Shown: positions 1 through 9,329, counted from the stretch's first letter. The stretch: DNA of 13,098 nucleotides from Longimicrobiaceae bacterium (GCA_030146875.1 JASLAX010000218.1:1-13098); one strand, 5' to 3'. Notes: a model not told the origin generated them from the letters alone. Numbers and translations: made by a program.

Positions 1-759
1 GCGCCGGGGTCGCGCGCCGCCGCGGAGGAGCGGATGCGCGCGGCGTTGCCCCCCGGGCGCCGCGTGCCCCTGGAGGCGGTGCTGGAGGTGGTCCGCCGCC
101 TCACCCGCGAGCGCGAGAACCTGCGCTTCGCCCGCACGCGCGCGTTCGGCGCGTTCCGCCGCCTCTTCGCGGCCATCGGCGAGCGCCTGGCCGCCGCCGG
201 CGCGCTGGACGAGCCACGCGACGTCCTCCACCTCTCCGTCGAGGAGGTCTTCGGCTTCCTGGACGGACGCGGCGTCTCCGACGACCTGCGCCCGCTGGTG
301 GCGGCGCGGAAGGAGGAGCTGGCGCGGTGGACGGCCATCCCCGACCCGCCCCCCCGCTTCGCCACCGTGGGCCCGCCGGCGCTGAGCGAGCTCGTCCCCC
401 AGGTCGTCCCGGGCGGCCCGCCCGCGCCCGAGGGCGGCGTGCTGCGGGGGATGGGGTGCTGCGCGGGAGTCGTCCGCGCCCGCGTCCGCATCGTCCACGA
501 CCCGCGCGACCCCGGCGAGCTGGCCGGGCGCATCCTGGTGGCGCGGCAGACCGACCCCGGCTGGACGCTCCTCTTCCCCGCCGTGGCGGGCGTCCTGGTG
601 CAGCGCGGCAGCATCCTCTCCCACGCGGCCCTGGTGGCGCGGGAGATGGGGATCCCCTGCGTCGTCGGCATCCCTGACCTGCTCTCGCAGGTGCAGGACG
701 GCGAGGAGGTGGAGATGGACGGCGCGACGGGGATGGTGCGGCGACTGGCAGCCGTTTAA
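1..759 (+). CDS. PEP-utilising enzyme, C-terminal part (PEP synthase-like), 5' partial
   Basis: The reading frame is open from the first base, so the gene begins upstream of the window; the ATG at 34 is internal or a fallback. The last 100 or so residues form the swivelling phosphohistidine domain of PEP-utilising enzymes. The motif SILSHAALVAREMGIPCVVG carries the expected catalytic histidine (codon 622-624) that shuttles phosphate between the ATP-grasp and PEP/pyruvate sites. The part before it (RENLRFARTRAFGAFRR, then LDEPRDVLHLSVEEV) matches the linker of PEP-synthase-like and rifampicin-phosphotransferase-like proteins. The ATP-grasp domain should lie upstream. The substrate cannot be told: it could be a standalone PEP synthase or an antibiotic-type phosphotransferase. 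The family call is firm, the exact role open. Confidence 0.9.
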   Translation, partial: APGSRAAAEERMRAALPPGRRVPLEAVLEVVRRLTRERENLRFARTRAFGAFRRLFAAIGERLAAAGALDEPRDVLHLSVEEVFGFLDGRGVSDDLRPLVAARKEELARWTAIPDPPPRFATVGPPALSELVPQVVPGGPPAPEGGVLRGMGCCAGVVRARVRIVHDPRDPGELAGRILVARQTDPGWTLLFPAVAGVLVQRGSILSHAALVAREMGIPCVVGIPDLLSQVQDGEEVEMDGATGMVRRLAAV

Positions 760-833
760 GGGTGCCGTGAATCTACCGTAGCGACAACGAAAGACGGCGC
801 TAGGATATCACCCACTCTCGCCCAGGACTCCGG

Positions 834-1883
834 ATGCTAGAGACTCGATACGTGTTCGTGGATACGCAGGTTTTCGTGGCTTCTGGGTTCGACTACGACT
901 CGGGTCGGCTTGGTCGCGCTCGCGACTACGCACAGGCTGGACGAATACGATTGATTTCAACACCGATCACACATGAGGAGATTCTTTCAAACGTTCGCGA
1001 GGCGCTTTCTATCGCTACCGGAATTCTCCAGAAACTCCGTGAAAAGGGACGAGTCCTAGCGACCTCCCTGGATCCGGACTTCGGTGTGGTTTTCAGGTCT
1101 TACAATGAGGACGCAATCTTTGATCACCTTTCGGCACGGCTGTCCACGTTCGAGGCAGAAACCGAAACGAGTATCATCCAGATCTCTGACGCATCTGCGG
1201 AGGAGGTCTTTCGAAAGTACTTCTCAGGATCGCCGCCGTTCAGCGAGAAGAAAAAATCAGAGTTTCCGGACGCGTTTGTAATCCAAGCGCTAATAGCATG
1301 GTGCTCGCGCAATGATGAGCGGTTATACGTGGTATCGGGTGATGCCGATATGGCAGAAGCATGTGCAGATCATGAAGCATTGGTTTATGTTTCTTCTCTC
1401 GAAGAAATTTTTGAGTTGATAGCACTTGATGATCAGGCAGCAGATATAGCTCGCAGCGCAGTCGAGGGAATACTTCCTGAGATAGAAGCTGAGGCGGTCA
1501 CCGCATTCGAGTACCTAGGTTTTTACCTTGAGGACCAAGATGGCGATGTGAACAGCGTGCGGGTTACGGCGATTAGCGGCGGAGACCTACATATAGTCGA
1601 TATTGAAGACGAGATTGTTCACTTTACATGGGAAGTCGAAGTGGCTTTTACTGCGGATGTGAGTTATGCAGATATGAGCACCGCAATCTATGACAGCGAG
1701 GACAAAGTTGCTTATCCATGGAACTACATCGAGACTGAACTTGAGCGGTCCGTTGAGTTGGCGGTGCACGGCCAAATTCAGTTCAGTCGGGACGGTAGAG
1801 GCGCGTCTAGCCTCCGGGCGGTACGCCTCGACAGCCCGCAAGACATAGGTATTACTGTCGAAATGTGGGAGGATTACAAGTAG
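834..1883 (+). CDS. PIN-domain nuclease-like protein (DUF4935/PIN_12-like), probably imported
   Basis: 349 aa. The N-terminal half (about 1-195) reads as a PIN-fold RNase domain: FVDTQVF with Asp10, an acidic pair in THEE (Glu48/49), FPDAFV with Asp146 and VVSGDADM with Asp170/172, the spacing expected for a metal-binding acidic centre. This matches DUF4935-type PIN proteins by pattern. The C-terminal half (about 196-349) is acidic, rich in predicted beta strands and not recognised. The ATG at 834 is the first in-frame start after the stop at 801; its ribosome site is poor. The base composition is plainly lower in GC (about half) with many A/T-ending codons, unlike both neighbours, which suggests recent transfer. 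A standalone gene with no visible antitoxin partner; a role in RNA cleavage, perhaps in defence or stress, is inference. Confidence 0.8.
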   Translation: MLETRYVFVDTQVFVASGFDYDSGRLGRARDYAQAGRIRLISTPITHEEILSNVREALSIATGILQKLREKGRVLATSLDPDFGVVFRSYNEDAIFDHLSARLSTFEAETETSIIQISDASAEEVFRKYFSGSPPFSEKKKSEFPDAFVIQALIAWCSRNDERLYVVSGDADMAEACADHEALVYVSSLEEIFELIALDDQAADIARSAVEGILPEIEAEAVTAFEYLGFYLEDQDGDVNSVRVTAISGGDLHIVDIEDEIVHFTWEVEVAFTADVSYADMSTAIYDSEDKVAYPWNYIETELERSVELAVHGQIQFSRDGRGASSLRAVRLDSPQDIGITVEMWEDYK

Positions 1884-1936
1884 CCGCTTTATCCGTTTGC
1901 GACTGTCAACTCGGAAGCGTATGCAAGCGACGAATC

Positions 1937-3883
<1,947 letters not shown>

Positions 3884-3938
3884 GGGCTCGCGGACGGCGG
3901 GCGTCGCGCTCTCCGCCCGAGCCGCAGCGACGTTTCTC

Positions 3939-3970
3939 ACGCGGAGACGCGGAGGACGCGGAGACGCGGA
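3939..3970. repeat. Four tandem copies of acgcggag
   Basis: Four back-to-back 8-base units reading acgcggag, the second with one extra g and the last ending in a. The array sits right after a TTTCTC stretch, 55 bases past the recQ stop. Short arrays like this between genes are usually dispersed genomic repeats, but that is a guess without the rest of the genome. Confidence 0.75.
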
Positions 3971-4016
3971 AACACCCTCGCCCGACCGCCTTTCGTGGCG
4001 AGCCGGGGTTACGATC

Positions 4017-4112
4017 GGGAAGGGAGTTTGGGAGTTCAGGGTAGCCTTCGCGACGTGCCCTGGCGGCGTCGCACTCCCAGAACTCCCTGAACTCCTTTCG
4101 AGCTCCCTTCTT
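4017..4112. repeat. Inverted repeat, possible terminator or small mobile repeat
   Basis: The arms ggagttcaggg (4031-4041) and ccctgaactcc (4085-4095) are perfect 11-base complements with a 43-base spacer. Farther out, aagggag (4020-4026) pairs with ctccctt (4103-4109). The nested arms could form an imperfect cruciform or RNA hairpin. The place between convergent genes suits a bidirectional terminator; a miniature transposon-like repeat is the alternative. No target-site duplication was identified. Confidence 0.5.
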
Positions 4113-4177
4113 TCTTTCGTGCTCCACCGCGCGAGACGTCCCTCGCGGCGAGACTCAGCGGAGGACGCCCCTCCGCC

Positions 4178-4813
4178 TCACCACTCGATGTTGTCGAACG
4201 GGGTGAACCACCCGTAGGTGACGCCCTGGACCACCGCGCGGCCGCCGTAGACGCCCCAGCAGGTGGCGCCGTCGAGCAGGTCGTCCATGCAGGGCCCGCC
4301 GCTGTCCCCCGCCGCCGAGGTGGCTCCCCCGCCCCACCGCACCAGCACCACGTTCGTCACCCGCTGGCCGGTGTCCGCGTCGTTGATGTCCGCCTCCGGC
4401 GCCACCACGGTGCCGCGAAGCGTGCCGCTGACGGCGCCCTGCAGCACGATGGGCTGGTCGCGCGTGGGCAGGCCGGAGAACGCGGCGCGCACGGTGATGC
4501 TGGACCCGGCGCCCGTCCATACCTGCGCGGCGGCGATCGCCACCGTGCCCGCCACCCGGACGATGCCGATGTCCGCGCCGGCCGCCAGGTGGTTCGCCTG
4601 CACCGTCCCCACGGCGCTCCCGTGCACGGGCTGCCCGACGGAGGTGCCCGCGTCGAACAAGCAGTGCCCGGCCGTCACGAAGCACATCTCGTCTCCGTTC
4701 AGGACGAGGGGCAGGCCCAGCGTGCCCGTCCGGACGGTGCCGGTGCCGTTGCGCGACTCGATCTGCGTTCCGCCCAGGAGGGGGCGGACCTGTGTGTTCC
4801 CGGCTGCGGGCAT
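4178..4813 (-). CDS. Trypsin/chymotrypsin-like serine protease (S1 fold), no visible signal peptide
   Basis: 211 aa, start at the ATG whose complement is 4811-4813, chosen because GAGAGGG sits 4 bases upstream on the minus strand; a frame extension to 4936 has no better start. The catalytic triad of an S1 protease is complete: His50 in CFVTAGHC, Asp81 in GADIGIVRV, Ser171 in AAGDSGGPC. Cysteines 44/51 and 175/185 fit the two usual disulfide loops near the His and Ser. The size fits a bare S1 domain without a pro-region. The oddity is the N-terminus (MPAAGNTQVRPLLGG), which has no hydrophobic signal segment although the disulfide cysteines suggest an exported enzyme. Transcribed away from the hydrolase gene at 5056. 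The fold and active site are confident; location and substrate are unknown. Confidence 0.88.
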   Translation of the reverse strand: MPAAGNTQVRPLLGGTQIESRNGTGTVRTGTLGLPLVLNGDEMCFVTAGHCLFDAGTSVGQPVHGSAVGTVQANHLAAGADIGIVRVAGTVAIAAAQVWTGAGSSITVRAAFSGLPTRDQPIVLQGAVSGTLRGTVVAPEADINDADTGQRVTNVVLVRWGGGATSAAGDSGGPCMDDLLDGATCWGVYGGRAVVQGVTYGWFTPFDNIEW

Positions 4814-4970
4814 CGATCCCTCTCGTGATGAATGTGCGGGTTGACGACGCCCTGCCAACGGCGCGGCGGCACCTTCCGCCCCGTCGTCTCCCGCTCGGGG
4901 CATGGATCCTGACGGGGGCGCGTGGGGTCGGACCACGGGAGCGGGGCGCGGGCGGCCCTCCGGCCGCCTG

Positions 4971-4999
4971 TTGTTCCGCCTGGGGGCGCTCCGTATCTT
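4971..4999 (+). promoter_or_regulatory. Sigma70-like promoter for the hydrolase lipoprotein gene
   Basis: TTGTTC (4971-4976) and TATCTT (4994-4999) are separated by exactly 17 bases and lie in a slightly AT-richer patch of the divergent intergenic region, about 57 bases before the ATG at 5056. The -35 box matches the consensus at three of six bases and the -10 at four of six. Spacing and position support it; it is unproven. Confidence 0.5.
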
Positions 5000-5055
5000 G
5001 CCGGCGCCCGCCGGCCGAGCCGCGCGGCCCCCGTACCCGCTTCAGGAGAGCACCC

Positions 5056-5934
5056 ATGCGCCGACTTCCCCTCCTCACCCTGGCCCTGGCGCTGACGGCC
5101 GCGTGCGCGCCGCGGGACCCGGCGCCCGGGGGCCGCCCCACGGCCCAGGACTCCGCCCACGTGGAGGCCATGCGCCGCGAGCACGCGGGCCACACCCCCG
5201 TCCCCAGCGGCGCCGTGACGGAGCCGTCGCGCAGCGTGGTCGACGGGGAGGTGGTGTACGGCACCGTGGACGGGCGCCCGCTTCGCGGCTACATGGCGCG
5301 CCCCGAGGCGCCCATCGTGGGCCAGCGCCTTCCCGCGATCCTGGTGATCCACGAGTGGTGGGGGCTGAACGAGAACGTGAAGACCATGACCCGCCGACTG
5401 GCCGCGGAGGGCTACGTGGCGCTGGCGGTGGACATGTTCGGCGGCACGGTCGCCACCACCCCGGAGCAGGCGCGCACCCTTACCGCGGGCGTGATGGCCA
5501 ACCGCGAGGCGGGGGTGCGCAACCTGGCCGAGGCGGCGAAGTGGGCGCGGGCGCAGGGCGCGCCGAAGCTGGCCACGCTCGGCTGGTGCTTCGGCGGGGG
5601 ATGGTCGCTGGGCGCGGCGCTCGCCATGCCTGAGCAGGTGGACGCCTCCGTGATGTTCTACGGCCAGGTGGTGACCGACCGCGAGCGCCTGGCCCGGCTG
5701 GACGCGCCGCTGCTGGGGATCTTCGGCGAGGCCGACCGCGGCATCCCGGTCGCGCAGGTGCGCGAGATGGAGGCTGCGCTGAAGTCGCTGGGCAAGAACG
5801 TGGAGGTCGTCGTCTACCCCGGCGCCGGCCACGGCTTCGCGAACCCGTCCGGCCAGTCGTACGACGCCACCGCCGCCGACGACGCCTGGCGCCGCACCGT
5901 CACGTTCCTCCGCCGGCACCTTCACGGGGTGTAG
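5056..5934 (+). CDS. Dienelactone hydrolase family protein, predicted lipoprotein
   Basis: 292 aa. The ATG at 5056 is chosen because AGGAGAG (5044-5050) stands 5 bases upstream and the protein then opens with a lipoprotein signal, MRRLPLLTLALALTAAC, Cys17 being the likely lipidated residue. The open frame extends upstream to 4792, but that part is not protein-like. The mature part is an alpha/beta hydrolase of the dienelactone hydrolase type: VIHEWWGLNENV (Glu100 is the conserved acid), nucleophile Cys178 in GWCFGG, Asp227 in GEADRGIP, His259 in GAGHGFANP. True dienelactone hydrolases cleave a chloroaromatic-pathway lactone in the cytoplasm. Being surface-anchored and far from aromatic-pathway genes, this one is more likely a general esterase or lactonase. 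Cys as nucleophile is normal for the family. Confidence 0.93.
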   Translation: MRRLPLLTLALALTAACAPRDPAPGGRPTAQDSAHVEAMRREHAGHTPVPSGAVTEPSRSVVDGEVVYGTVDGRPLRGYMARPEAPIVGQRLPAILVIHEWWGLNENVKTMTRRLAAEGYVALAVDMFGGTVATTPEQARTLTAGVMANREAGVRNLAEAAKWARAQGAPKLATLGWCFGGGWSLGAALAMPEQVDASVMFYGQVVTDRERLARLDAPLLGIFGEADRGIPVAQVREMEAALKSLGKNVEVVVYPGAGHGFANPSGQSYDATAADDAWRRTVTFLRRHLHGV

Positions 5935-5951
5935 GCGGCCTCGTTGCGCTG

Positions 5952-5999
5952 GCGGTTGAAACCGCGGCAACAACGACACGAAGCCCGCCTTCGCGGGCT
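5952..5999 (+). repeat. Pair of short hairpins after the hydrolase gene
   Basis: gcggtt-ga-aaccgc (5952-5965) is a 6-base stem and agcccgc-cttc-gcgggct (5982-5999) a 7-base stem with a four-base loop. They begin 18 bases after the hydrolase stop. No T-run follows, so they may be a terminator of the GC-rich kind or part of a dispersed repeat. Confidence 0.6.
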
Positions 6000-6148
6000 G
6001 ACGGACTTCCGGTGATGCCGAGCCTCCGTCCGACGCGACGGGCCACGACACTGCCGCCAGGGCGAGTCCCGCAGGGACGATCGTCGTAGCCAGCCGGGGG
6101 CTTCACGTCTCCGGTCGGCGGACGAAGCGAAGGCCGGCCGACGACCGT

Positions 6149-6191
6149 CACCCCTCTCCCCCTGTGGGAGAGGGGCCGGCAATGAGGGGTG
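6149..6191 (+). repeat. Strong 10-base-stem hairpin with an alternative pairing
   Basis: cccctctccc (6151-6160) and gggagagggg (6166-6175) are perfect complements around a five-base loop. A second arm, gaggggtg (6184-6191), is the complement of cacccctc (6149-6156), so two mutually exclusive folds share the left arm. It lies about 90 bases before the ABC ATPase start. It may be a dispersed repeat, a terminator or an attenuator. Confidence 0.6.
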
Positions 6192-6279
6192 CCGTCGCGG
6201 CTCCGGCCAGGATCCGCCTCCGCGAATCCGTTCGGGCCATCTCGTCTCCCCACCCCGCATCCACACGTCCGCCGAGCGA

Positions 6280-7263
6280 ATGACCGTCTCCGCCCAACCG
6301 TCCTCTCCCGGTCCGTCCTCTCCCGATTCGTCCGTCGCGGCGCCGGACCTGGCGATCCGCTGCCGCGGGCTGCACAAGCGCTTCGGCGACACCGTGGCGG
6401 TGAAGGCGCTGGACCTGGAGGTGCGGCGGGGGGAGTGCTTCGGGCTGCTGGGGCCGAACGGTGCGGGGAAGACCACGACCATCGAGATCCTGGAGGGGCT
6501 GCAGCCCCGCGACGGCGGCGAGGTGGAGGTGCTGGGGCTGCGCTGGGAGCGCGACGCCACCGCCATCCGCTCCCGCCTCGGCGTGCAGCTCCAGGAGAGC
6601 GAGTTCCCCGACAAGGGTACGGTGGAGGAGACGGTGCGCCTCTTCCGCTCCTTCTATCCCGCCGGCCCGGGCGTTGACGAGCTGATCGACTTCGTGCAGC
6701 TCGACGAGAAGCGGCGCACGCAGGTCCGCAACCTCTCCGGGGGGCAACGCCAGCGCCTCTCGGTGGCGTGCGCGCTGGCGGGGAACCCGGACATCCTGTT
6801 CCTGGACGAGCCCACCACGGGGCTGGACCCGCAGTCGCGCCGCGGGCTGTGGGACGTGTGCGAGGCGTTCCTGGCGCGCGGGGGCACCATCCTGCTGACC
6901 ACCCACTTCATGGACGAGGCCGAGAAGCTCGCCGACCGCGTCGCCATCCTGGACCAGGGCGAGATCATCGCCATCGGCACGCCGGCGGAGCTGATCCACT
7001 CGCTGGGCGGGGCGCACGTGATCGAGTTCCGCGCCACGGTCACCCTGCCGGACGAGGAGATGGCCGCGATCCCCGGCGTGACCCGCGTGGCGCGGCGGGA
7101 GGACACGGCGCTGCTCACGGTGGACGCGCCGCACCGCGCGCTGCCCGCGCTGCTGGAGCGGGTGGTCGCGGCCGGCGGCGAGCTGACGTCGCTCACCACG
7201 CACCGCGCCACGCTGGACGACGTGTTCCTGGCGAAGACGGGAAGGGCCCTCCGTGACGAGTGA
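6280..7263 (+). CDS. ABC transporter ATP-binding protein (ABC-2 / DrrA-NodI type)
   Basis: 327 aa. Walker A GPNGAGKTT (58-66), Q-loop in GVQLQES (around 103-105), signature LSGGQRQRL (152-160), Walker B ILFLDEP (172-178) and the switch histidine His209 in TTHF are all present, so the ATPase should be active. The C-terminal part (about 245-327) ends with LDDVFLAKTG, the tail usual in ATPases that pair with ABC-2 permeases for drug, lipid or peptide export. The ATG at 6280 has a poor ribosome site and the first 22 residues are a Ser/Pro-rich extension, so a later start is possible. Its stop overlaps the start of the permease by 11 bases, showing one transcript. The cargo is unknown; the peptide genes downstream make a peptide a candidate, not a conclusion. 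Confidence 0.95.
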   Translation: MTVSAQPSSPGPSSPDSSVAAPDLAIRCRGLHKRFGDTVAVKALDLEVRRGECFGLLGPNGAGKTTTIEILEGLQPRDGGEVEVLGLRWERDATAIRSRLGVQLQESEFPDKGTVEETVRLFRSFYPAGPGVDELIDFVQLDEKRRTQVRNLSGGQRQRLSVACALAGNPDILFLDEPTTGLDPQSRRGLWDVCEAFLARGGTILLTTHFMDEAEKLADRVAILDQGEIIAIGTPAELIHSLGGAHVIEFRATVTLPDEEMAAIPGVTRVARREDTALLTVDAPHRALPALLERVVAAGGELTSLTTHRATLDDVFLAKTGRALRDE

Positions 7264-8293
7264 GCGCCTGTCGCCGCTGCGCGAGCTGGTCCTGGCCCGC
7301 GTCCGCTCGTTCCTGCGCGAGCCCGAGGCCCTGTTCTGGACCTTCGGCTTCCCCATCATCATGGCGGTGGGGCTGGGGCTGGCGTTCCGCGACAACCCCC
7401 AGGAGCGCTCCGCCGTGGCCGTGGAGCGGGGGAGCGCGGCGGAGCGGTGGCTCCCCGCCCTGCGGGCGTCGAAGGAGCTGGAGGTGCGGGTCCTCTCCGC
7501 CGACTCCGCGGCGATCGCCATGCGGAAGGGGGACGCGTCCGTCGTCCTCTCCGGCACCGACCGGCTGGTCTACCGCTTCGACCCCGCGCGCCCGGAGAGC
7601 CGCGTGGCGCGCCTGCTGGCCGACCAGGCGGTGCAGCGCGCCTCGGGCGTCCGCCCCGCGGTGGTGACGGCGGAGGACGCCCGGCGCCTGCCCGGCAGCC
7701 GCTACATCGACTGGGTGATCCCCGGCATCGTGGGGCTCAACCTGATGAGCACGGGGATGTGGGGAATGGGGTTCGGGCTGGTGCAGATGCGGCAGAAGAA
7801 GCAGCTCAAGCGCCTGGCCTCCACCCCCATGCGCCGCCGCGACTTCCTGCTGGCGCAGATCCTGGGGCGGCTGGTGTTCCTGGCCCTGGAGGTGCCGCCG
7901 ATCTTCCTGTTCGCGTACCTCGCCTTCGGCGTGCGGACGCAGGGGAGCCTGCTGGCGCTGGCGGTGGTGGTGACGTTCGGAGCGACGATCTTCGCGGGGC
8001 TGGGCCTGCTGTGCGCCGCGCGGCCGCGGACCATGGAGGGGGTGAGCGGCCTGCTGAACATGGCGATGCTGCCCATGTTCGTGCTCTCCGGCGTCTTCTT
8101 CCCCGCCTCGCGGTATCCGGACGCCGTGCAGCCGCTGGTGCAGGCGCTGCCGCTCACCGCGCTGAACGACGCCCTGCGCGCCATCGTCAACGACGGCCTG
8201 CCCCTCACCGCCGTGGCGGGGGAGATGGCGATCATGGGGGCCTGGGGCGTGCTGTCGTTCGTCGCGGCGCTGAAGATCTTCCGGTGGCAGTGA
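7253..8293 (+). CDS. ABC-2 type transporter permease
   Basis: 346 aa from a GTG at 7253 that overlaps the ATPase end by 11 bases, with GAAGGG (7241-7246) as ribosome site. Hydrophobic segments lie near 27-45, 153-177, 204-226, 231-255, 262-283 and 323-343, the six-span plan of ABC-2 permeases. A soluble loop of about 100 residues (46-150) sits between spans 1 and 2, probably outside the cytoplasm. KKQLKRLASTPMRRRDFLLAQ near 182-202, split here as a basic loop before span 3, is typical of the family. Together with the ATPase it forms an exporter of the DrrAB kind. Its TGA overlaps the GTG of the next small gene. Confidence 0.94.
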   Translation: MTSERLSPLRELVLARVRSFLREPEALFWTFGFPIIMAVGLGLAFRDNPQERSAVAVERGSAAERWLPALRASKELEVRVLSADSAAIAMRKGDASVVLSGTDRLVYRFDPARPESRVARLLADQAVQRASGVRPAVVTAEDARRLPGSRYIDWVIPGIVGLNLMSTGMWGMGFGLVQMRQKKQLKRLASTPMRRRDFLLAQILGRLVFLALEVPPIFLFAYLAFGVRTQGSLLALAVVVTFGATIFAGLGLLCAARPRTMEGVSGLLNMAMLPMFVLSGVFFPASRYPDAVQPLVQALPLTALNDALRAIVNDGLPLTAVAGEMAIMGAWGVLSFVAALKIFRWQ

Positions 8294-8520
8294 GCGGCGG
8301 GGACGGCGGCGATGCCCGACCCGGAGTGGTGAAGCTCGGCGCCACCGTCCACGAGGCGGAGGAGGGGGGATGGTGGGCGTGGGTGCCGGCGATCCCCGGC
8401 TGCGCGACGCAGGGAGAGACGGTCGAGGAGCTGGTCCGGAATCTCCGGGGGGCGGTGGCGGGCTGCCTTGCCGCCGACGGGCGCCCGCCGCAGCCGCATG
8501 ACATCCAGATCGTCGTCTGA
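8290..8520 (+). CDS. Small HicB-like domain protein, no HicA partner
   Basis: 76 aa from GTG 8290, which overlaps the permease TGA as GTGA, suggesting translational coupling. GTG 8326 or 8329 are alternative starts and would give about 63-64 aa. The core, ATVHEAEEGGWWAWVPAIPG followed by CATQGETVEELVRNL, is the pattern of the HicB-type fold: the EGGWWAWVP strand, a PGC turn, then a helix. HicB proteins usually neutralise the HicA RNase encoded beside them. No HicA-like frame (small, basic, double-stranded-RNA-binding fold) is seen on either side, so this is an orphan or a domain used for something else, such as regulation of the transporter pair. The C-terminal DNA-binding part of long HicB proteins is absent. 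Confidence 0.75.
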   Translation: MSGGDGGDARPGVVKLGATVHEAEEGGWWAWVPAIPGCATQGETVEELVRNLRGAVAGCLAADGRPPQPHDIQIVV

Positions 8521-8558
8521 AGGTGCACCACGGCTGTACATCCCCTGGAGGAGACCCG

Positions 8559-9329
8559 ATGCACCAGCAGACGGAGGCGCGGGGCGGCGGGGCGTTCAAA
8601 CTCGACGTCCGCCTGGCCGGCATGGGAGCCACGATGCGCGTCGGATGCGCGGCCCTAGCGCTCTGTGTGCTCGCCGCGTGCGCGCCGCGGGGGGAGGCGG
8701 GGCGGACCTCGTCCGGGGTGGAGGAGGGGGCGTTCGCGTACGTCACCGGCGAGCAGGTGCTGACGGTGGTCGACCGGTACCAGCGGAGGCCGGGGCTGCT
8801 GGAGGGCGAGATCACCACGCAGATCCCCGGCGCGAGCTTCCGCCGCGTGCGGTACCGCGTGGAGCTCGGCGCCGACGGACGGGCGCGGAGGGCGGAGCTG
8901 CGCTTCCTGCGCGCCGACTCCGCGCGGGACGGGGCGCCGCTCGCACGCGTGGAGACGACGTTCGAGTCGGACGGCCGCGTGCGGGAGACCCGCGACGGAG
9001 GCCCGGCCGCGGAGCACGTGGCGAGCGTCGGCGCGGTGCCGTTCTTCGCGCCCTCCATCGCCATGCTGCAGGAGATCGTCCGCGAGGCGCACCGCCGCAC
9101 GGGCGGCCGGGGGAGCGCGGAGGTGCCGTTCTTCCCCCTCGCCACCGGCGGCCAGGGGATCGGCACGGCGACGGTGACGTGGACGTCGGGGGACTCGGTG
9201 GAGGTCTCCCTGCGGGGAGCCCGCGGAGCGCGCTACGCGGTCGACGGGCGCGGACGCATCATGGGCGGGCGCGGGGCGGATGGATCGCGCACGCGCAGGC
9301 TGCCGCACGCGGGCGATCGTCCGGAATGA
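8559..9329 (+). CDS. Predicted lipoprotein of unknown function
   Basis: 256 aa from ATG 8559, supported by GGAGGAG (8547-8553) at good distance. ATG 8634, with GGGAG 5 bases upstream, would give 231 aa and a textbook lipoprotein signal (MRVGCAALALCVLAAC), so it is a serious alternative; both are in the same frame. Either way a cysteine in LAAC would be lipidated and the protein anchored in the membrane. The mature part is Arg/Glu/Gly-rich, with alternating strand-like stretches (AYVTGEQVLTVVDRYQR, FRRVRYRVELGADG, RVETTFESDGRVRET), then a helical part around MLQEIVREAHRR and an Arg/Gly-rich tail. I do not recognise a family. It lies 38 bases after the HicB-like gene and before the two peptide genes, so it may share a transcript with the exporter. 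Confidence 0.75.
   Translation: MHQQTEARGGGAFKLDVRLAGMGATMRVGCAALALCVLAACAPRGEAGRTSSGVEEGAFAYVTGEQVLTVVDRYQRRPGLLEGEITTQIPGASFRRVRYRVELGADGRARRAELRFLRADSARDGAPLARVETTFESDGRVRETRDGGPAAEHVASVGAVPFFAPSIAMLQEIVREAHRRTGGRGSAEVPFFPLATGGQGIGTATVTWTSGDSVEVSLRGARGARYAVDGRGRIMGGRGADGSRTRRLPHAGDRPE

Larger units (their letters stand above)
3884..4177. other. Intergenic stretch between convergent recQ and protease genes
   Basis: About 290 bases between two genes that end toward each other. No convincing gene is present: short open frames here lack ribosome sites and family resemblance. It holds a run of tandem 8-mers and a long-armed inverted repeat, annotated separately. It probably serves termination of the two facing genes, but no classic hairpin followed by a T-run is visible. 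Confidence 0.6.
5935..6279. other. 345-base non-coding stretch rich in hairpins
   Basis: No supported gene. It carries several inverted repeats (two annotated separately), plus gtccc-gca-gggac at 6066-6078 and gtcggc/gccgac arms at 6114-6119 and 6137-6142. The composite look, with runs such as ggttgaaaccgc and the 10-base stem at 6151-6175, resembles repeats scattered through large Gemmatimonadota-like genomes; this is from memory, not a search. It also must hold the promoter of the ABC operon, for which no clear boxes are seen. Confidence 0.55.

Noticed and set aside
3939..3970. Possible CRISPR array
   Set aside because: The units are 8 bases and directly adjacent, with no spacers.
4853..4858. 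TTGGCA on the minus strand as -35 of the protease gene
   Set aside because: The box is good (five of six), but no acceptable -10 lies 16-18 bases downstream.
4792..5055. Upstream extension of the hydrolase frame
   Set aside because: The 88 residues are Arg/Pro-rich without a family match, and the ATG at 5056 has both a strong ribosome site and a lipoprotein signal.
7193..9166. Minus-strand open frame (657 codons) across the permease, HicB-like and lipoprotein genes
   Set aside because: It spans three plus-strand genes with good starts and motifs, and its own sequence is Pro/Arg/His-rich filler.
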